From Halomonas rhizosphaerae (lineage in GTDB: Bacteria > Pseudomonadota > Gammaproteobacteria > Pseudomonadales > Halomonadaceae), in the NCBI RefSeq assembly GCF_030010555.1, contig NZ_JASCQP010000027.1, forward strand, positions 92,610 through 156,609: a stretch of DNA of 64,000 nucleotides. Reading direction: 5' to 3'. The notes beneath the pieces are model-generated. The model saw only the letters and a list, made by a program, of their open reading frames with translations. It did no database searches and was not told the DNA's origin. A program made the translations under genes and the position numbers. Shown in pieces: positions 46,913-55,483 of this stretch; position 1 is the first letter of the stretch, and each line of letters begins with the position of its first letter.

Positions 46913-47656
46913 ATGCCCCGCCTGCTGATCGTCAAGACCGGAGACAGCTTTGCCGACGTGGCTCGTGACCACGGCGACTTCGAGACCCTCTTCCGCCGGG
47001 TGCTGGTGGACTCGCCGGCCGTCCCATCGGTGCGGGTCTTCGATGCCCCACGCGCCTCTTTTCTGCCGGATCTCGACGACATCGACGGTCTCCTGATCAC
47101 CGGTTCCCACGCCATGGTCAGCCACGCCGAGCCGTGGAGCGAGGCACTCAGGCCTTGGCTGGTCGAGGCACGTGCCCGCGACATCGCCATGCTCGGCGTC
47201 TGCTACGGCCACCAGCTGATGGCTGCGGCCTTCGGCGGCACCAGCGACTTCCACCCCGCGGGCCGGGAATCCGGCACCCGCGAGATCGCCCTGACCGAGG
47301 CCGGTCGCCGGGATCCACTGCTGGGGAGCCTGCCGACCAGGTTCCGCGCCCACCTGAGCCACGCCCAGACCGTCCTCACGGCACCGGCCGAGGCCTGCGT
47401 GCTGGCGGCCAATGCCCACGACCCGCACCAGGCGCTGCGTCATGGTCCTCGCCAGTGGAGCGTGCAGTTCCATCCGGAGTTCACCCCGGCGGTGATGCGC
47501 GCCTATCTCGCGCACCAGCGGGAGGCCCTGCGAGACCAGGGCGAGGCGCCGGAGCGCCTGATCGCCGACGTGACTGCCACGCCCGAGGCAACCGGCCTGC
47601 TGTCGCGCTTCGCCCTCCTGGCGGCCAGGGCCCGCGAGACAACGCCCCAGGCCTGA
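46913..47656 (+). CDS. Class I glutamine amidotransferase (GuaA-N-like, stand-alone)
   Basis: 247 residues from the ATG at 46913, which has a GGAG site. The nucleophile elbow is MLGVCYGHQLMAAAFGG and the His-Glu pair is in VQFHPEF. DGLLITGSHAMVSH is the oxyanion strand. It resembles the YfeJ-type stand-alone GMP-synthase-like amidotransferases. The synthase partner, if any, is not here. It is likely co-transcribed with argE. Confidence 0.85.
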   Translation: MPRLLIVKTGDSFADVARDHGDFETLFRRVLVDSPAVPSVRVFDAPRASFLPDLDDIDGLLITGSHAMVSHAEPWSEALRPWLVEARARDIAMLGVCYGHQLMAAAFGGTSDFHPAGRESGTREIALTEAGRRDPLLGSLPTRFRAHLSHAQTVLTAPAEACVLAANAHDPHQALRHGPRQWSVQFHPEFTPAVMRAYLAHQREALRDQGEAPERLIADVTATPEATGLLSRFALLAARARETTPQA

Positions 47657-47691
47657 GGCCGGGCGAGGAGCGGATCAGTCGCCGAATGCAA

Positions 47692-47723
47692 AAGGCCCCC
47701 GCACCTGGTGGTGCGAGGGCCTT
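47692..47723. terminator. Bidirectional terminator
   Basis: Arms aaggcccccgcacc and ggtgcgagggcctt form a near-perfect stem (one bulged C), with A residues on the left and tt after it. It is shared by the convergent amidotransferase and deaD genes. Confidence 0.75.
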
Positions 47724-47756
47724 GGCATTACGGGCCGGGCTCATGCCCGGCCGCGA

Positions 47757-49469
47757 TCAGGCGCTGGTGCGACGGCGAATCGGCGCGTCACCGTCCTGGC
47801 GACGACGCGGGGCGCGCTCGGGCGCGCCCTTGTCCTCGCTGATCTCCAGCGGACGACCGGCGACGCGGGCGCGGGCCATCTTGCTCAGAATGCTCTCCGG
47901 CAGCGAGCTCGGCAGCTCGACCACCGAGAAGGCGGTGCGGATGTCGATGCGGCCGATGCGGCTACCCTCGATGCCGCCCTCGTTGGCGAGTGCCCCGACC
48001 AGCTGGCCGGGCTTGACGCCATCCTGGTGGCCCACGGCGACACGATAGCGGGTCATGCCCTCACGCGGCGCCCGGTCTTCACGATCGCCGCGACGCTTCG
48101 GCTTGGCGTCGCGCGGGTTGCGGTCGTTGCGCTCGGCACGCGGTGCCTGAAGGCGACCGATGGGCGCCTCGTCGGCACGCGCCATGCGCGCGAAGGCACA
48201 GGCCAGCTCGATGGGGTCGTGCCCCTCCTCGACCATCCGCTCGACCAGGGAACGCTGCTCGTCGGCACCGGCGGTCAGGGCAGCGACCACGCGCTGGTGG
48301 AACATCTCGTCGCGGTGGGCGCGGATGGCAGCCTCGTCGGGCACCGCCATCTCGCTCATCTTCTGGCCGGTGGCCTGTTCGAGCCAGCCCACCTTGCGGC
48401 CTTCGCGGAAGCCGACGAAGGTGATGGCGATGCCGGTGCGCCCGGCACGGCCAGTACGGCCGATGCGGTGGGTGTAGGCCTCGGCATCCTGGGGCAGGTC
48501 ATAGTTGATGATGTGGGTCAGGCGCGACACGTCCAGGCCGCGGGCGGCCACGTCGGTGGCGATCAATATGTCGATCTTGCCACGCTTGAGGCGCGTGATG
48601 GTGCGCTCGCGCAGGCTCTGGTCCAGGTCACCGGAGAGACTGGCGACGTTCATGCCGCGGGCGGAGAGCTGCTCCATCAGGGTGGTGCAGGCGGCCCGGG
48701 TACGCACGAAGACGATGGCACCGTCGACCGGCTCGACCTCGAGGATGCGCGCCAGCGCCTCCTGCTTGGCGCCGCCGTCGACCCGCACCATGCGCTGTTC
48801 GATGCTGGCGGCGGTCCCGACCTTGGACTCGATGGCCACCTTGACCGGATCGACCAGGTAGCGATTGACGATGCGCTCGATCTCGGCCGGCAGGGTGGCG
48901 GAGAAGAAGACCCGCTGGGCGTCCTTCGGGGTGTCGGCCACCACGCGCTTGACGTCGTCGATGAAGCCCATGCGCAGCATCTCGTCGGCCTCGTCGAGCA
49001 CCAGGGCGGAGAGGCCGTCGAGCTTGAGGCTGCCGCGATCCAGGTGATCGATGACCCGGCCCGGGGTGCCCACCACCACCTGGGCGCCACGACGCAGCGC
49101 GGAGAGCTGCTCGCGGTATTCCTGGCCGCCGCACAGGGTGGCGACCTCCAGGCCCTTGAGGTTCTGGCCGTACTTGCTGAAGGAAACGGCCACCTGCTGG
49201 GCCAGCTCGCGGGTCGGCGCCAGCACCAGCACCTGGGGCTCGCGGCGGGTCAGCTCGAGGCGAGACAGCAGCGGCAGGGCGAAGGCAGCGGTCTTGCCGG
49301 TGCCGGTCTGGGCCTGGCCCAGCATGTCACGTCCTTCCAGCAGCGCAGGGATGGTCTGCGCCTGGATCGGTGACGGGGTCTCGTAGCCCTGGGATTCCAC
49401 GGCAGAGAGAACGGCGGGCAGCAGGGCCAGATCGCCGAAGCTCGGCGAGGCGACAGAAGTCGAGGTCAT
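47757..49469 (-). CDS. deaD: DEAD-box RNA helicase (DeaD/CsdA)
   Basis: 570 residues. All helicase motifs are visible in order: Q motif YETPSPIQAQTIP, AQTGTGKT, APTRELAQQ, TPGRVIDH, LDEADEM, SATLP, ATDVAARGLDV and HRIGRTGRAG. After a ~100-residue linker the C-terminus holds a DbpA-type RNA-binding domain (YRVAVGHQDGVKPGQLVGAL) and an arginine-rich tail. It unwinds structured RNA in ribosome assembly and mRNA decay, chiefly in the cold. A long leader region lies upstream. Confidence 0.93.
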   Translation of the reverse strand: MTSTSVASPSFGDLALLPAVLSAVESQGYETPSPIQAQTIPALLEGRDMLGQAQTGTGKTAAFALPLLSRLELTRREPQVLVLAPTRELAQQVAVSFSKYGQNLKGLEVATLCGGQEYREQLSALRRGAQVVVGTPGRVIDHLDRGSLKLDGLSALVLDEADEMLRMGFIDDVKRVVADTPKDAQRVFFSATLPAEIERIVNRYLVDPVKVAIESKVGTAASIEQRMVRVDGGAKQEALARILEVEPVDGAIVFVRTRAACTTLMEQLSARGMNVASLSGDLDQSLRERTITRLKRGKIDILIATDVAARGLDVSRLTHIINYDLPQDAEAYTHRIGRTGRAGRTGIAITFVGFREGRKVGWLEQATGQKMSEMAVPDEAAIRAHRDEMFHQRVVAALTAGADEQRSLVERMVEEGHDPIELACAFARMARADEAPIGRLQAPRAERNDRNPRDAKPKRRGDREDRAPREGMTRYRVAVGHQDGVKPGQLVGALANEGGIEGSRIGRIDIRTAFSVVELPSSLPESILSKMARARVAGRPLEISEDKGAPERAPRRRQDGDAPIRRRTSA

Positions 49470-49890
49470 TAATCACACCTTGGTAGGCCGACGGGGCCGG
49501 CAGAAATTCAGTGGCGTCCCTGACGCGTGCAACACGCTCAGGCATCCGCGTTCCGTCAAACGGATCGTCAGATGAGGAAATCGGAGTCGGGGACGCCGGT
49601 CGCACCTGGCATTCGGTCCACGCCATCGGGGATGGCCCGTGAACCGCTGTGGCGACCGTTTGCGCCGATCTCGCCCGGGTGGCGTGATCTCGGTGGCGCT
49701 CCATCTACACAATTCGAACGCGCGTGGGTCAGTGCTTGCGTCACTGAGCCCGGCGTTTCGGCGCCCACCTGCCTGAGGCAGCGTGGCGTCGTCATGATGG
49801 TGGGGTCAACACATGCGAGGAGCGCGCATGCTACCATCGTCGACTGCCACTGACCAGCCTTTTCTAGGTCCCTACCCCCGGGAGTGCTGT
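49470..49890. other. 421-base divergent intergenic region: probable long deaD leader
   Basis: No supported gene lies between deaD (minus) and the UPF0178 gene (plus). deaD homologues often carry long 5' leaders with post-transcriptional cold or autoregulation, and the length fits that. The short ORFs here lack ribosome sites. No clear promoter pair stands out by eye. Confidence 0.4.
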
Positions 49891-50346
49891 ATGCCGAATC
49901 TGTGGGTCGATGCCGATGCCTGCCCCAGGGTGGCGCGCGAGATCATAGTGCGCGCCGCCGAACGTACCGCCACGCCGACCTGGTTCGTGGCCAACCACGC
50001 GGTGCCGCTGCCGGCCTCACGGTGGGTCAAGGGCCTGGCGGTGAGCCAGGGCTTCGATGCCGCCGACAACGAGATCGTCGAGCGCATCGCCCGGGGCGAC
50101 CTGCTGATCACCTCGGACCTGCCGCTGGCCCTGGAGGCCATCGAGCGCGGCGCCGGGGTGATGACCACCCGCGGCGAGGCACTGGATGCGAACAATATCC
50201 GCGCCCGGGTACAGATGAGGGACTTCATGGAGACATTGAGAGCCAGCGGCGAGCACACCGGCGGCCCCGGCGGCTACTCCGACAGCGACCGTCGCGAGTT
50301 CGCCAATGCGCTGGATCGGTGGTTGGCAAAGAATCCCAGCAGTTGA
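49891..50346 (+). CDS. yaiI: UPF0178 (YaiI/YqxD) family protein
   Basis: 151 residues, the length of E. coli YaiI. Conserved blocks are LWVDADACPRVAREII at the N-terminus, NEIVERIARGDLLITSDLPLA and GEALDANNIRARVQMRDFMETLR. The acidic residues (DADACP, TSDLPL) recall a PIN/NYN-like nuclease fold, but no activity is established. A GGGAG site precedes the ATG; an earlier in-frame ATG at 49828 gives a poor leader. Confidence 0.9.
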   Translation: MPNLWVDADACPRVAREIIVRAAERTATPTWFVANHAVPLPASRWVKGLAVSQGFDAADNEIVERIARGDLLITSDLPLALEAIERGAGVMTTRGEALDANNIRARVQMRDFMETLRASGEHTGGPGGYSDSDRREFANALDRWLAKNPSS

Positions 50347-50433
50347 GGTTGCCGCTTCGCGGCAGATCGCGCTGCAAGCAGCGCTCCCACAAGGGTGCGG
50401 AGCCACCGGGCAGGCTTTGCGCCTACAGGAAAC

Positions 50434-51438
50434 CTACCCCTTCTCCCGGATCCCCTCGCCCGGCAGCCGTTCGCGATCATGGGGCCGGTCGAGGCCGAGC
50501 AGCGGGCCGTAGGGCACGATGCCGGTCGGGTTGATGGTGTCGTGGCTGACATAGTAGTGGCGCTTGATGTGGTCGAAGTCCACCGTCTCGGCGATGCCCG
50601 GCCACTGGTAGAGCTCGCGGACGTAGTTGGCGAGGTTCGGGTAGTCCTCGATGCGCCTCAGGTTGCACTTGAAATGGCCGTGATAGACGGCATCGAAGCG
50701 GATCAAGGTGGTGAACAGCCGAATGTCTGCCTCGGTGAACCACTCGCCGGCCAGATAGCGGTGCTCCGCCAGGCGCGCCTCCATGCGGTCGAGCGCCTCG
50801 AACAGTGCCACCACGTGCTTCTCGTAGACCGACTGCTCGGTGGCGAAGCCGGACTTGTAGACGCCGTTGTTGATGTGGTCGTAGACGTCGGCGTTCACCG
50901 CATCGATGGTCTCGCGCAGGTCCTCGGGATAGAGGTCCAGGCGATTGCCGGTCAGCTCGTCGAAGGCGCCATTCAGCATCCTCAACATGTCCGCGGACTC
51001 ATTGTTGATGATGCGTCCCGACTGCGTGTCCCAGAGCGCCGGCACGGTGACCCGCCCCGTGTAGTGCGGGTCGGTCAGGGTGTAGAGCTGGTGGTGGAAG
51101 TCCACGCCGTTGAGCGGATCACCGCTCGAGCCCTCGTCCTCCCGATAGCTCCAGCCCTGGTCGAGCATCAGCGGGCTGACATGGGAGACCCCGATGGCCG
51201 ACTCGAGTCCCTTGAGCCGGCGGATGATCAGCACACGATGCGCCCAGGGACAGGCCAGGGACACATAGAGGTGGTAGCGGCCCGTCTCGGCAGGCAGCCC
51301 CGGCTGGCCATCGGGTCCCGGGCTGCCGTCCGGGGTGATCCAGTCGCGCAGCTTGGCGGACTCACGCACGAACTCGCCGCCGTGCTTGTCGGTGTCATAC
51401 CACTGGTCGTGCCAGGTGCCGTCGATCAGAAGCCCCAT
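50434..51438 (-). CDS. Glutathionyl-hydroquinone reductase (Xi-class GST)
   Basis: 334 residues, like E. coli YqjG (328). The catalytic Cys is in VSLACPWAHRVLI, the hallmark CPWA motif of Xi-class enzymes, followed by TVPALWDTQSGRIINNESAD in the thioredoxin-like half. The all-helical C-terminal half has ADIRLFTTLIRFDAVYHGHFKCN. It reduces glutathionyl-hydroquinones to free hydroquinones with glutathione. The neighbouring LysR and pirin genes fit a quinone or oxidative stress set. Confidence 0.93.
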   Translation of the reverse strand: MGLLIDGTWHDQWYDTDKHGGEFVRESAKLRDWITPDGSPGPDGQPGLPAETGRYHLYVSLACPWAHRVLIIRRLKGLESAIGVSHVSPLMLDQGWSYREDEGSSGDPLNGVDFHHQLYTLTDPHYTGRVTVPALWDTQSGRIINNESADMLRMLNGAFDELTGNRLDLYPEDLRETIDAVNADVYDHINNGVYKSGFATEQSVYEKHVVALFEALDRMEARLAEHRYLAGEWFTEADIRLFTTLIRFDAVYHGHFKCNLRRIEDYPNLANYVRELYQWPGIAETVDFDHIKRHYYVSHDTINPTGIVPYGPLLGLDRPHDRERLPGEGIREKG

Positions 51439-51538
51439 GGATCATCTCCTTGCATGCTGGTGAGCGAGTGCTCGATAACGAGGATGTGCCCAGCATACGG
51501 CGAAACCATCGACGCTCAAGCGCAGGTTTTTCGCCCCA

Positions 51539-52453
51539 TCATTCGACGGCTTCGAATGGTTCTCCCGGCGGGCACGCCGCCACCGCCACCTTCAGGGCCT
51601 CGGCAAGGGCATGGGTTGCCGGGCCCGCCCGGTCCCGGTCGCGATGGATCAACTGCACCGGATACTCGCGGCTGCCACCGGCGGCCAGCGGCAGCTGCGC
51701 GAGACGCCCCTCGGCCAGTGCCTGGCGAAGGCGGGTCTCGGGAATCCAGGCAAAGCCCAGGCCCCGCTCGAGCATGTCGATGGAGGTCTGCAGGTGGCTC
51801 ACCGTCCAGCGCTGTTCCGCCTTGAGCCAGCCAGCATCCATGGACTGGCGCAGCGCGGAGTCGCGCACCACCAGTTGCCGGTGCTGCTCCAGGTCGCGCA
51901 GGTCGAGCGGGCGACCCAGGCGATGCAGCGGGTGCTCGGGGTGGGCCACGGCGACGAAGTGCACCCTGACCAGCGGCTCGCCCAGGAAGCCCTGGGCCGA
52001 GATGCCCGAGACCACCAGGTCGGCACTGGCGTCATAGAGCATCTCGATACCGCCGTTGAGCACCGTCTCGTGGAGCTGCACGCGCACGTGGGGATAGGCC
52101 GCCGAGAAGGCCTCCAGGGCCCGGGCCAGGGCATCGGGGGGGAAGATCTGGTCGACGGCCAGCACCACCTCTGCCTCGAGCCCCTCGGCCAGGCGAGTCG
52201 CCACATCCTCCAGCGAGGCGGCATTCTCGAGCAGCTGGCGGGCACGGCGCAGCAACAGCTCGCCGGCCTCAGTGAGACGCACCTGCCGGCCCACCGGCTC
52301 CATCACCGCCACCCCGAGCTGCTCCTCAAGCTTGTGCACGGCGTGGTTCAGGGTCGAGGGGCTCTTGTGGATCGCCTCGGCGGCACGGGCAAAGCCACCA
52401 TGGTCGACCACGGCCGCCAGCATCTGCCATTGGGCCAGGGTGACACGGGACAT
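51539..52453 (-). CDS. LysR-family transcriptional regulator
   Basis: 304 residues. The N-terminal winged helix is typical: LAQWQMLAAVVDHGGFARAA, with EAIHKSPSTLNHAVHKLEE as recognition region. The C-terminal effector domain follows (EVVLAVDQIFPPDALARAL). It is divergent from the pirin gene across 98 bases, the usual arrangement of a LysR regulator and its target. It probably also lies close enough to affect the hydroquinone reductase gene. The effector is unknown. Confidence 0.9.
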   Translation of the reverse strand: MSRVTLAQWQMLAAVVDHGGFARAAEAIHKSPSTLNHAVHKLEEQLGVAVMEPVGRQVRLTEAGELLLRRARQLLENAASLEDVATRLAEGLEAEVVLAVDQIFPPDALARALEAFSAAYPHVRVQLHETVLNGGIEMLYDASADLVVSGISAQGFLGEPLVRVHFVAVAHPEHPLHRLGRPLDLRDLEQHRQLVVRDSALRQSMDAGWLKAEQRWTVSHLQTSIDMLERGLGFAWIPETRLRQALAEGRLAQLPLAAGGSREYPVQLIHRDRDRAGPATHALAEALKVAVAACPPGEPFEAVE

Positions 52454-52551
52454 TTCGAATTCCTCGAATCTATAGAGCGAAACGTTGCGCTTAATTTTCG
52501 AAAAATCCGACCTAAAATGCCAGTCAAACCTTTCACATGCGGAGACAGGCC

Positions 52552-53400
52552 ATGGCCCCCACCCACACCACCCGTCAGGTCGACCAGCTGGTGACCAGCC
52601 AGCCCAGCCAGGACGGCGACGGCGTCAGGATCCAGCGCATCCATGACTTCGGCGGAGGACTCGACCCCTTCCTGATGCTCGACGAGCTGGGCTCCGACCG
52701 GCCGGATGACTACATCGGCGGCTTTCCGCCCCATCCCCATCGCGGCATCCAGACACTGACCTACGTGATCCACGGCGGCCTGACCCACGAGGATCACCTG
52801 GGCCACTCGAGCACCATCCGGGCCGGCGATGCCCAGTGGATGCACACCGGCCGCGGAATCATCCACTCGGAGATGCCGCTGACCGACGAGCAGGGCCTCC
52901 ACGCCTTCCAGCTTTGGCTGAACCTGGCGGCCCGGGACAAGCTGAGCCCGGCGACCTACCGCGACGTGCCCGCCGCAGAGATGCCGACGCTAAGCGGCAA
53001 GGACGCCACCCTCGTCGCCCTGGGAGGGCGCTGGCAGGACGCCGCCGGCGAGAGCGTGACGGGTCCCCTGGAGGCCCTTGCCGGCCAGGGCGCGGTGGCC
53101 CATGCACGGCTGGCGGCAGGCGGCGAGCTGGCGCTGGCCGCCGAGGCCACCACCCTGCTGGTGTACGTCTTCAAGGGCAGCCTCGAGATCGCCGACACCC
53201 CGGTGCCCCAGGGCCGACTCGCCCGCCTCGGCAGCGGCGAGCGGCTATCGCTGACCAGCCGCGAGGGCGCCGAGGCCCTGCTGCTCGCCGGCGAACCCCA
53301 TGGCGAGCCGATTGCCCACTACGGCCCCTTCGTGATGAACGCACACGCCGAACTGGAGCAGGCGCTGAGGGATTACCGCGACGGCACCCTCACCGGTTGA
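52552..53400 (+). CDS. Pirin family protein
   Basis: 282 residues from the ATG at 52552, with a GGAGAC site; an ATG at 52537 is too close to that site. It is a double cupin. The iron ligands of the first cupin are visible in GFPPHPHRGIQTLTYVIHG, THEDHLGHSSTI and HTGRGIIHSEMP. The second cupin is less conserved. Bacterial pirins can act as quercetin-type dioxygenases or regulators. Control by the adjacent LysR is likely. Confidence 0.92.
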   Translation: MAPTHTTRQVDQLVTSQPSQDGDGVRIQRIHDFGGGLDPFLMLDELGSDRPDDYIGGFPPHPHRGIQTLTYVIHGGLTHEDHLGHSSTIRAGDAQWMHTGRGIIHSEMPLTDEQGLHAFQLWLNLAARDKLSPATYRDVPAAEMPTLSGKDATLVALGGRWQDAAGESVTGPLEALAGQGAVAHARLAAGGELALAAEATTLLVYVFKGSLEIADTPVPQGRLARLGSGERLSLTSREGAEALLLAGEPHGEPIAHYGPFVMNAHAELEQALRDYRDGTLTG

Positions 53401-53411
53401 ACGACCGCTAC

Positions 53412-53441
53412 CCGGACCGGGGGTTGAAATTCCCCGGCCCG
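53412..53441 (+). terminator. Terminator hairpin after pirin
   Basis: Stem ccgg-a-ccgggg pairs with ccccgg-c-ccgg around gttgaaatt, with one mismatch, 12 bases past the stop. A second hairpin (gccctctt / aagagggc) at 53491-53510 stands before the next gene. Confidence 0.55.
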
Positions 53442-53622
53442 GCGTGTCCAATGCACACTTAACAAACAGCGTTCGCGCTCCCACACCGACGCCCTCTTCC
53501 GCAAGAGGGCGGGTGGCGGGGCATTCCTGTATGTCCGTACAGACTAGGCATCCCATGCATCATGGGGTATGGTTCTGATGCCACTTATTTATCTCCTTTT
53601 CATCTGTCACGGCCCGTTACCC

Positions 53623-55356
53623 ATGATGCGAATCCTCCATTCGCTGCCCCGCACCCACAAGCTGTTGCTGTTACCCGTTGCCACCATGGTCACCGTGCTG
53701 GGCGCACAGAAGATCGTTACCTCCTTCGAAGATGTCCAGCGTGACAGCCAGACGCTCGACACCGTTCTTGTCCCCCTCGAGGCCGATGCCAGCCCTGGCC
53801 TGCCCTCGCTGCGCACGGAGCGGACGCCGGTCGCCGACGCCATCGAGATGGCCAGCCGGGCCCTCGACGCCACTCGAGGCCATGTCCCGCTCTCCGAGCT
53901 CACCGCCTCGGAAATCGTCGATATCGACCTGGTCACCTCGGCCAAGGCCAGCCGTGCCGACCCCGGGATTCCCGAGACCCTCGCCCTGCCCGCCCAGCGC
54001 CCCGGCGCCCAGCAGGGTGACACCGGGATACTGACGGATGGCGTTGCCAGCCTCGATGATGGGGCCCTGCACATGGCCGTGGTCATCGGGACCATCGCCG
54101 GCGGCATGCTCGATCACGATGGCGGGCTGGTGGCCGATGCCACCTCCTACGAGGAGGTCTCCGAAGACGAGCTCGAACTGTTCGACGAGGGACCGATCCA
54201 GCTGGAGGAGGAGATTGCCGCCAGCGAGTCCTTCGTGCCGGAGTGGAACACCTACGAGGTCCAGGCGGGCGATACCTTCGCGATCATGGCGCAGAACCAC
54301 CTCGGCATGGGCTACCGCGAGGTGATGAACCTGCTGGAGGGCCTGCCCGAGCCTCGGCTCCTGACCCACTGGCGGCAGGGCAACCGCTTCGAGTACCAGC
54401 TCGACGAAGAGGGTCGCCTGCTCGCGCTGCGCCTGATGAAGAACGCCCGGGACGGCTTCCTGGTCGAGCGGCAGGAGGAAGGGTTCGAGGTCGCCACCAT
54501 CGAACGCGCCGGCGAGGCCACCCAGCGCCTCTTCGCCGGCAGCATCAGCGGCAGCTTCGCACGCTCGGCCAAGGCCACCGGCCTGACCAGCGCCGAGGTC
54601 TCGGAACTCTCCCGGGTCCTGGAAAAGAAACTCGACTTCCGCCGCGACACCCGTCGCGGCGATCGTTTTCAGGTGCTGGTGGAGTCCGACATCATCGACG
54701 GCGAGAGCCTCGACCCACGGGTGCTGGCGGTGGAGTACGCTGGAGAGCGCATGAATCTCACCCTCGTGCGCAACGCGGATGACAATCGCTTCTACACGCC
54801 GGACGGCGAGAGCCTCGACCCGGCCTTCAACCGCTACCCCTTCGACGGTCGCTACCGGCTGAGCTCGCACTTCAATCCGCGCCGCAAGCACCCGGTCACC
54901 GGCCGCATCAGTCCCCACAAGGGCACCGACTTCGCCATGCCGATCGGCACCGCCGTCCAGTCGCCCGCCAACGGCCGCGTGGAGAAGGTCGGTAACCATC
55001 CGGCGGCCGGCCGCTACGTGGTGATCCGCCATGACAATGGCTACAAGACCCGCTACCTGCACCTTTCCAAGCCCCTGGTCAGCAACGGCCAGCGCGTTGC
55101 CATGGGCGAGCGCATCGCGCTGTCCGGCAACACCGGGCGCAGCACCGGCCCTCACCTGCACTACGAGGTCCTGGTCAACAACAGCCAGGTGAACGCCATG
55201 AAGGTCGCCCTGCCCGAGAATCAGAGCCTCCAGGGCGAGCAGCTGGTGGCCTTCCAGCGCCAGGCAGAGCCCGTGCTGGCCGCCCTGCAGAGCGGCGAGA
55301 CCGGCACCGTGGTCGCCAGCACCGGCGAGGTGGAAACGACCGACGACGGGGGCTGA
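53623..55356 (+). CDS. Murein DD-endopeptidase, LysM + M23 (MepM-like)
   Basis: 577 residues from the ATG at 53623; an in-frame ATG at 53569 is also possible and neither has a clear ribosome site. An N-terminal signal anchor (LLLLPVATMVTVLG) leads to a long variable acidic region. A LysM/OapA-like domain follows at about residue 205 (YEVQAGDTFAIMAQNHLGM). The C-terminal M23 (LytM) domain has both zinc motifs, HKGTDFAMPIG and TGPHLHYEVLVN, with TRYLHLSK between. It cuts peptide cross-links to allow wall growth. It is the first of four envelope genes. Confidence 0.88.
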   Translation: MMRILHSLPRTHKLLLLPVATMVTVLGAQKIVTSFEDVQRDSQTLDTVLVPLEADASPGLPSLRTERTPVADAIEMASRALDATRGHVPLSELTASEIVDIDLVTSAKASRADPGIPETLALPAQRPGAQQGDTGILTDGVASLDDGALHMAVVIGTIAGGMLDHDGGLVADATSYEEVSEDELELFDEGPIQLEEEIAASESFVPEWNTYEVQAGDTFAIMAQNHLGMGYREVMNLLEGLPEPRLLTHWRQGNRFEYQLDEEGRLLALRLMKNARDGFLVERQEEGFEVATIERAGEATQRLFAGSISGSFARSAKATGLTSAEVSELSRVLEKKLDFRRDTRRGDRFQVLVESDIIDGESLDPRVLAVEYAGERMNLTLVRNADDNRFYTPDGESLDPAFNRYPFDGRYRLSSHFNPRRKHPVTGRISPHKGTDFAMPIGTAVQSPANGRVEKVGNHPAAGRYVVIRHDNGYKTRYLHLSKPLVSNGQRVAMGERIALSGNTGRSTGPHLHYEVLVNNSQVNAMKVALPENQSLQGEQLVAFQRQAEPVLAALQSGETGTVVASTGEVETTDDGG

Positions 55357-55378
55357 CCCCCGCCGCCACCGCCTCTCC

Positions 55379-55402
55379 GCGCCCCGCCCTCGAGCGGGGC
55401 GC
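55379..55402 (+). terminator. Terminator after the M23 peptidase gene
   Basis: A perfect 9-bp stem (gcgccccgc / gcggggcgc) with a six-base loop lies 23 bases after the stop. Confidence 0.65.
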
Positions 55403-55483
55403 GGTCGTTCAGGGGTGCCGCGCCTACTGCCGGAGGCCCCCCCCGGGGTACACTGGCGCCCCCACGGATCGGAGCCCCTCGGC

